This document shows, piece by piece, positions 6,938 through 11,307 of a stretch of DNA of 11,307 bases. Below the pieces are notes generated by a model. The model saw only the letters and a program-made list of their open reading frames with translations. It did not search any database and was not told where the DNA came from. The stretch comes from ANME-2 cluster archaeon (GTDB taxonomy: Archaea; Halobacteriota; Methanosarcinia; Methanosarcinales; Methanocomedenaceae). Numbering within the stretch: position 1 is the first letter of the stretch; the number at the start of each line of letters is the position of its first letter. Location: NCBI GenBank assembly GCA_023544605.1, contig JAMJFQ010000053.1, positions 1 through 11,307 of the forward strand, written 5' to 3'. The position numbers and the translations under genes are program-made.

Positions 6938-7163
6938 TCAAACCACTCCTGTTACAGTTATCGAATTGTTCTTATGAAGATTAAATAATCAAAATCTATA
7001 TAGATTCTATTTAAACTTATTTCTATCTAATCCTCCTACATTAACAAAATATATGACCGGTTGCTAAATCATACCGTAATATTATTAAGTATCTAATCGA
7101 ATTTCGAGTCAAATTGTTAAAAATCAATAAGGACTATATTGGATAGGATTTGGAGGATGCTAC
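6938..7163. promoter_or_regulatory. Divergent regulatory region between the RAM gene and ppdK
   Basis: 226 strongly AT-rich bases with no gene. The region holds a 14-bp perfect palindrome (6993-7006) containing a TATA core, and a shorter odd palindrome, TCGAA-T-TTCGA (7097-7107). Several TATA-like stretches could serve ppdK, e.g. 7047-7054 and 7077-7089. The ppdK ribosome site GGAGG (7152-7156) ends the region. Which box is used is not decidable by reading. Confidence 0.5.
6993..7006. promoter_or_regulatory. 14-bp perfect palindrome overlapping a TATA box
   Basis: AATCTATATAGATT is its own reverse complement. The central TATATA could be the TATA box of the leftward RAM gene, starting transcription near 6970. 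The symmetric flanks are suited to a dimeric repressor, so the site may be a combined promoter and operator. Confidence 0.45.
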
Positions 7164-9815
7164 GTGTCAGACCAGAAATACGTATATTTTTTCGGCAAAA
7201 ACAAGACCGAAGGTAATGCTGGAATGAGAAATCTGCTGGGGGGTAAGGGCTCTCACCTGGCCGAGATGGCAAATCTGGGAATACCCGTCCCACCAGGATT
7301 TACCATAACAACTGAAGTATGCACAGCATACTACAATCACCAGCAACATTATCCTGATGGGTTCGAAGAACAGTTGGCAGACCAGCTTAAAAAACTTGAA
7401 GACGAAACTGGCTTTAAATTTGGCAATAACTCTAAACCTTTATTGCTATCGGTCAGGTCAGGTGCACGCATATCCATGCCCGGTATGATGGATACGGTAC
7501 TGAACCTGGGACTCAACGATAAGACCGTTTTAGAACTGGCAGAAGAAGCGGACGAACGGTTTGCCTATGATTGTTACAGGCGTTTTATTAATATGTTCGG
7601 GGATGTGGTGCTCAATATCGAACATAAGGAATTCGAGACGATCCTTGATGCAAAGAAAGCTGAACTGAACGTGACGAATGATACCGAACTGGATACCCAA
7701 GCCCTCAAGGACGTGGTTGAAAAATACAAAACGCTGGTAAAAGAAAAGACCGGGGAGGATTTTCCGGAGGACCCGATAGACCAGTTGAGGAAGTCTATTA
7801 ATGCTGTGTTTGATTCCTGGAACACAAAACGCGCCATAACCTACCGGAAAATAAACCACATCCCTGATGATTGGGGCACTGCCGTGAATGTACAGGTCAT
7901 GGTCTACGGTAACATGGGCGAAAATTCCGGTACTGGCGTTGCATTCACCCGTAATCCATCCACTGGAGAGCGAACGTTCTATGGTGAATATCTCATGAAC
8001 GCACAGGGTGAGGATGTAGTGGCAGGTATCAGGACCCCTCATCCGATCGAGACCCTGAAGCAGGAAATGCCTGAAGTATATGACCAGCTGGATGACATCA
8101 AGGAACGGCTGGAGCATCACTTCAAGGAAATGGAGGATGTCGAGTTCACTATCCAGCAGGGGAAACTCTACATGCTGCAGACCAGGACCGGAAAGCGTAC
8201 TGCGGCAGCAGCTGTCAAGATCGCCGTGGATATGTTCAATGAGGGACTGATAACCAGGGAAGAAGCCTTGCTCAAGGTAGAACCTGAGCAGTTGGACCAG
8301 CTCCTGCACCCCATGATAGACCCAAATGAAAAAGTAAGATCCATTGCAAAGGGATTGCCTGCTTCACCTGGTGCGGCTGTGGGTAAAGTGGTATTTACCG
8401 CCGAACATGCCGAGGAGATGTTCCAGGCAGGCGATAAAGTGATACTGGTGCGCAACGAGACATCACCCGAAGATATCGGTGGGATGCATGTTTCCCAGGG
8501 GATCCTTACAGTACGGGGCGGGATGACGTCCCATGCAGCAGTGGTTGCCCGGGGCATGGGTAAATGTTGTGTAGCAGGATGCGGTGCGATCCAGATCGAT
8601 GAGGATAACAAACTGTTCAGAGTTAACGGTCATACCCTCAATGAAGGCGATTTTATCACCCTTAACGGCTCAACCGGCGAGGTCATAGTGGGAGAAGTAA
8701 AGCTCATAACCCCTGACATCAACAGTAAAATGGAGACCCTGCTGGAGTGGGCAGATGATGTGAGGATACTTGCTGTCAGGACAAATGCAGATACACCTGA
8801 AGACTCCCAGACAGCCCGGGATTTCGGGGCTGAAGGGATAGGCCTGTGTCGTACTGAACACATGTTCTTTGGAGAGGACAGGATCCCTATCGTACAGGAG
8901 ATGATACTGACCGAGACCATAGAGGGCAGGAAAGAGGCCTTGAAGAAATTGCTGCCCATGCAGCGGGGCGATTTCAAGGAGATATTCAAGGTAATGAAAG
9001 GATATCCCGTAACCATCAGGTTGCTGGACCCGCCCCTGCATGAGTTCCTTCCAAAACATGATGAACTGCTGGAAGAGTATATTGAGTTGAAAGCTTCTGG
9101 TGATTCAAATAAGCTCAATGAAGTGCAGGTGTTAATGAGACGGGTAGAATCCCTTCATGAATTCAATCCCATGCTTGGACACCGGGGCTGCAGGTTGGGC
9201 ATCACCTATCCCGAGATATATGAGATGCAGGTGAGGGCTATCTTCGAGGCAGCCTGCGAACTGGCAAAGGACGGGTATGATATTGTTCCTGAGGTGATGA
9301 TACCCCTGGTGGGGCATGTCAACGAGTTCAAGGTAACCAGGGAGAGTGCCGAGGCAGTGGCCAGGCAGGTCATGGATGAGCAGGGAGTGGAACTGAACTA
9401 CATGATAGGTACTATGATAGAACTGCCGCGAGCTGCCATTACTGCTGATGAGATCGCAGTTTCGGCCGAGTTCTTCAGTTTTGGTACCAATGACCTTACA
9501 CAGACAACGTTCGGTTTAAGTCGTGACGACGCAGGCAAGTTTTTACCCTATTATGTGGAACACGGTATACTTGAGAACGACCCCTTCGTGGCGATCGACC
9601 AGCAAGGTGTGGGCCAGCTTATCAAGATAGGTGTTGAGAAAGGCAGGTCGACCAGGCCTGAACTGAAGGTAGGCATCTGCGGTGAACACGGCGGTGAACC
9701 CAGCAGTGTGATATTCTGCCATAATGCCGGGTTGGACTATGTGAGCTGCTCACCATTCAGGGTGCCCATTGCCAGGTTGGCAGCAGCACATGCTGTGTTG
9801 AAAGAAAATGAATAA
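7164..9815 (+). CDS. ppdK: Pyruvate, phosphate dikinase
   Basis: Interconverts pyruvate + ATP + Pi and PEP + AMP + PPi in the cytoplasm; in this organism it probably feeds gluconeogenesis from pyruvate. At 883 residues it is full length. The order of domains is normal. The N-terminal ATP-grasp part has LGGKGSHLAEMA, SVRSGARISMPGMMDTVLNLG and ENSGTGVAFTRNPSTGE. The central phosphohistidine domain has GGMTSHAAVVARG with catalytic His457. The C-terminal TIM barrel has GIGLCRTEHMF, RLLDPPLHEF, FGTNDLTQTTFGLSRDD and GICGEHGGEP with catalytic Cys839. Thr455, two residues before the histidine, is the position phosphorylated by the PPDK regulatory protein where that exists. The start is GTG 7164 with GGAGG 7 nt upstream. 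PEP synthase is excluded by these PPDK-specific segments. Confidence 0.97.
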   Translation: MSDQKYVYFFGKNKTEGNAGMRNLLGGKGSHLAEMANLGIPVPPGFTITTEVCTAYYNHQQHYPDGFEEQLADQLKKLEDETGFKFGNNSKPLLLSVRSGARISMPGMMDTVLNLGLNDKTVLELAEEADERFAYDCYRRFINMFGDVVLNIEHKEFETILDAKKAELNVTNDTELDTQALKDVVEKYKTLVKEKTGEDFPEDPIDQLRKSINAVFDSWNTKRAITYRKINHIPDDWGTAVNVQVMVYGNMGENSGTGVAFTRNPSTGERTFYGEYLMNAQGEDVVAGIRTPHPIETLKQEMPEVYDQLDDIKERLEHHFKEMEDVEFTIQQGKLYMLQTRTGKRTAAAAVKIAVDMFNEGLITREEALLKVEPEQLDQLLHPMIDPNEKVRSIAKGLPASPGAAVGKVVFTAEHAEEMFQAGDKVILVRNETSPEDIGGMHVSQGILTVRGGMTSHAAVVARGMGKCCVAGCGAIQIDEDNKLFRVNGHTLNEGDFITLNGSTGEVIVGEVKLITPDINSKMETLLEWADDVRILAVRTNADTPEDSQTARDFGAEGIGLCRTEHMFFGEDRIPIVQEMILTETIEGRKEALKKLLPMQRGDFKEIFKVMKGYPVTIRLLDPPLHEFLPKHDELLEEYIELKASGDSNKLNEVQVLMRRVESLHEFNPMLGHRGCRLGITYPEIYEMQVRAIFEAACELAKDGYDIVPEVMIPLVGHVNEFKVTRESAEAVARQVMDEQGVELNYMIGTMIELPRAAITADEIAVSAEFFSFGTNDLTQTTFGLSRDDAGKFLPYYVEHGILENDPFVAIDQQGVGQLIKIGVEKGRSTRPELKVGICGEHGGEPSSVIFCHNAGLDYVSCSPFRVPIARLAAAHAVLKENE

Positions 9816-9822
9816 CCGTACA

Positions 9823-9847
9823 CATAAATATTTATGCCTTTAAAGGC
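9823..9847 (+). promoter_or_regulatory. Two adjoining perfect palindromes at the DUF2098 promoter
   Basis: CATAAATATTTATG (9823-9836) and GCCTTTAAAGGC (9836-9847) are each perfect palindromes and share one base. The first contains a TATA-like AAATATTTA core that would start transcription near 9855, just before ATG 9870. The second lies between that box and the start site, where a bound repressor would block initiation. Confidence 0.5.
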
Positions 9848-9869
9848 TATCCTGAATTGAAGGTATATC

Positions 9870-10208
9870 ATGCCCGAGATTATTGAATGTGAATCTGGAT
9901 CGCATCCAGTTGTGGATGCTCACGGCCGACCCCTCGAAGTAGGAAGTCCGGTAAGATATGGTGGAACAGGCACTACAGGTCATGTTACTGAGATCCTATG
10001 TGACCAGGATGGGGCCTGGGCAGTTATAGATACGAACGGCCTGCTATACAAACTTGAATCGCTTACCTTGCTCAGTGACCTTAAAGAGAAAGAAGAGATG
10101 GGGGAGCGTCTATTCTCCAAAGAAGAAATTGAGGAGAGAATGGATAAAGCCGCAGAGGACGCCAAGGAAGCAAAACTGGATGATGCTAACCTGGAATCTG
10201 GCGGTTAG
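9870..10208 (+). CDS. DUF2098 family protein
   Basis: A 112-residue small archaeal protein matching DUF2098, whose function is unknown. The N-terminal two thirds (about residues 12-68) form a compact beta-rich, SH3-like core: DAHGRPLEVGSPVRY, then GGTGTTGHVTEIL, then WAVIDTNGLLYKLESL. This is the usual family pattern of G-T-T-G followed by a D-x-x-G-L-Y strand. Residues about 70-110 add a highly charged, probably helical tail (LKEKEEMGERLFSKEEIEER) rich in Glu, Lys and Asp, longer than the core family needs. ATG 9870 has AGGT 5 nt upstream. The gene follows ppdK by 54 bp behind its own promoter-like palindromes and is followed 14 nt later by DUF2117. Confidence 0.8.
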   Translation: MPEIIECESGSHPVVDAHGRPLEVGSPVRYGGTGTTGHVTEILCDQDGAWAVIDTNGLLYKLESLTLLSDLKEKEEMGERLFSKEEIEERMDKAAEDAKEAKLDDANLESGG

Positions 10209-10222
10209 GCATATCCAACAAT

Positions 10223-11307
10223 ATGACCTGTATTGGTGTTGTCATCCATGGACCAGCGGTCATCGATTCGGGAAGAGCCAGGCAGTTGATTGAAATACTT
10301 GCCGGCATAGGTGAGGTCAGGGCTGTACTTGGCGGTACCATGGGCAGGGCCGCTGTGATCGATGCAGGACTGGAAGATGTTATTGATATCAGCAAAAGCC
10401 AGAAGCCCAGCGAGTCTATCCAGGATCTTGGTGCTTATTGTGATGTGGTGTTGCTGGTCAATGAAGGGAAATGTGCAGAATCTGGATTTGCCTTCGGAGC
10501 CATGGTGTTTGAACGAGTTGGTTCTTTTACGGTACCGCTGATTCAAGTTGAGTTCACACCATCACGCAATGGGAGCTGTGCACTGATACCGTGGAATGGA
10601 ATGAAAAAATCCCTGCTAACGCATGCCCTGCTGGATGAGCTTGAAAAAGTGCTGGAAGCCAGAAGGGTTTTGCCGCCAGGATCCCGGACATACCTCGAGA
10701 TTAAAGGAGATAGTATCAAGAGGGAGGTTATGGGTGTCAGGCCTGGTGAATTTGTGACCATTAATGGTATAGTGATCGGGAAGGCTTTGTCAGATAAGGT
10801 GTGCATCATTGCCAGGGGTGGCGAGATTATTGAACTTCAGGGCGGTAGGTTGAAACCCCACGGTTTAGAGAAACTGGAACATGTTGACCTCTTATCTGCT
10901 ATTGTGAGGTCGGGTTCGTTGAGGACTGCCAGTATTACTCCCAGGGTGCTGGAGCATACGATATCAGGATATGTGGTCATCATCGACCATTCGGCTGAAC
11001 AGACCTTTGAGATTGCAAAGGATGCTGATATGGTCGTGACAGTAGGGGATGATACCACGGCTGTTGCCGGGGACCTGCTGACCAGACTTGGCATACCCAT
11101 GATAGGGATCACTGACGGGGATGAGGACGGCATTACCCATCATATTCATGTACCCCCGGGTTCAGTGATTATACAATTGGCGCCCGGGAACGATGATATA
11201 GTGGGGCGCCAGGTGCGTGAGGAGATATTCGGGGGCAAAGGGAGGATGGAGATAGGGAATGCGGGATTTGAGGGGGTGCTGGATAATGTGCTGGAGCTGG
11301 CCGGGGG
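10223..11307 (+). CDS. DUF2117 family protein (3' end beyond window)
   Basis: An open frame of 361 codons reaching the right edge without a stop. The start MTCIGVVIHGPAVIDSGRA, then VRAVLGGTMGRAAVIDAGLEDVIDI, is characteristic of DUF2117, an archaeal family of unknown function found in methanogens. Further segments are LVNEGKCAESGFAFGAMV (about residues 80-97), IQVEFTPSRNGSCALIPW, a middle region rich in G-x-V turns (GVRPGEFVTINGIVIGKA), and a C-terminal Rossmann-like part: VVIIDHSAEQTFEIAKDAD, then VVTVGDDTTAVAGDLL, then GIPMIGITDGDEDG. That part could bind a nucleotide, by resemblance only. ATG 10223 lies 14 nt after the DUF2098 stop, with no clear ribosome site, so coupling to DUF2098 is likely. 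Confidence 0.85.
   Translation, partial: MTCIGVVIHGPAVIDSGRARQLIEILAGIGEVRAVLGGTMGRAAVIDAGLEDVIDISKSQKPSESIQDLGAYCDVVLLVNEGKCAESGFAFGAMVFERVGSFTVPLIQVEFTPSRNGSCALIPWNGMKKSLLTHALLDELEKVLEARRVLPPGSRTYLEIKGDSIKREVMGVRPGEFVTINGIVIGKALSDKVCIIARGGEIIELQGGRLKPHGLEKLEHVDLLSAIVRSGSLRTASITPRVLEHTISGYVVIIDHSAEQTFEIAKDADMVVTVGDDTTAVAGDLLTRLGIPMIGITDGDEDGITHHIHVPPGSVIIQLAPGNDDIVGRQVREEIFGGKGRMEIGNAGFEGVLDNVLELAG

Noticed and set aside
7530..8309. Long open frame antisense to ppdK (259 codons)
   Set aside because: It lies wholly inside the well-supported ppdK gene and is a by-product of its codon usage. No ribosome site or recognisable protein.
1..11307. CRISPR array, insertion sequence, tRNA or rRNA gene
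   Set aside because: I saw no regularly spaced repeats, transposase-like protein, terminal inverted repeats or cloverleaf sequence anywhere in the window.

Overview
The window reads as chromosomal DNA of a methane-metabolising euryarchaeon, most likely of the Methanosarcinales/ANME-2 type. The evidence is an intact mtd (F420-dependent methylene-H4MPT dehydrogenase), an archaeal-lipid geranylgeranyl reductase, a Tfx-family regulator, a RibL-type archaeal FAD synthase, two DUF2180 mini-proteins, a Methanosarcina-style S-layer-like surface protein, and the archaeal families DUF2098 and DUF2117. Starts are preceded by archaeal Shine-Dalgarno sequences (GGTGA or GGGTGA), several start codons are TTG or GTG, and intergenic regions hold AT-rich TATA-like boxes. 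The genus cannot be fixed by reading alone.

Layout. Positions 1-2712 hold a leftward block, read right to left: mtd, a hairpin plus U-tract terminator, a Tfx-family DNA-binding protein, the geranylgeranyl reductase (8 nt overlap with tfx), and a possible gene fragment running off the left edge. ribL diverges from mtd at about 2872 and points right. It meets, tail to tail, a leftward 496-codon gene of unknown function that has a clear internal duplication and a nuclease-like C-terminus lacking its usual acidic/lysine pair. From 5033 to 6707 lie two tandem DUF2180 zinc-binding mini-proteins and a secreted, membrane-anchored surface protein. A stand-alone Lrp/AsnC ligand-binding (RAM) protein points left, and its stop overlaps that of the surface protein. 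Across a 226-bp AT-rich regulatory region containing a perfect palindrome, ppdK (pyruvate, phosphate dikinase) points right. It is followed by DUF2098 behind a double palindrome, and by DUF2117, which runs off the right edge.

Function. The window combines one-carbon and F420 metabolism (mtd), flavin synthesis (ribL), membrane lipid saturation (GGR), the pyruvate-PEP node (ppdK), possible amino-acid sensing (RAM) and cell-envelope structure. I see no mobile element, CRISPR array, tRNA or rRNA. The genes look like core or lineage chromosome, not a defence or phage island. The least explained parts are the 496-codon protein, the DUF2180 pair and the palindromes in front of ppdK and DUF2098.
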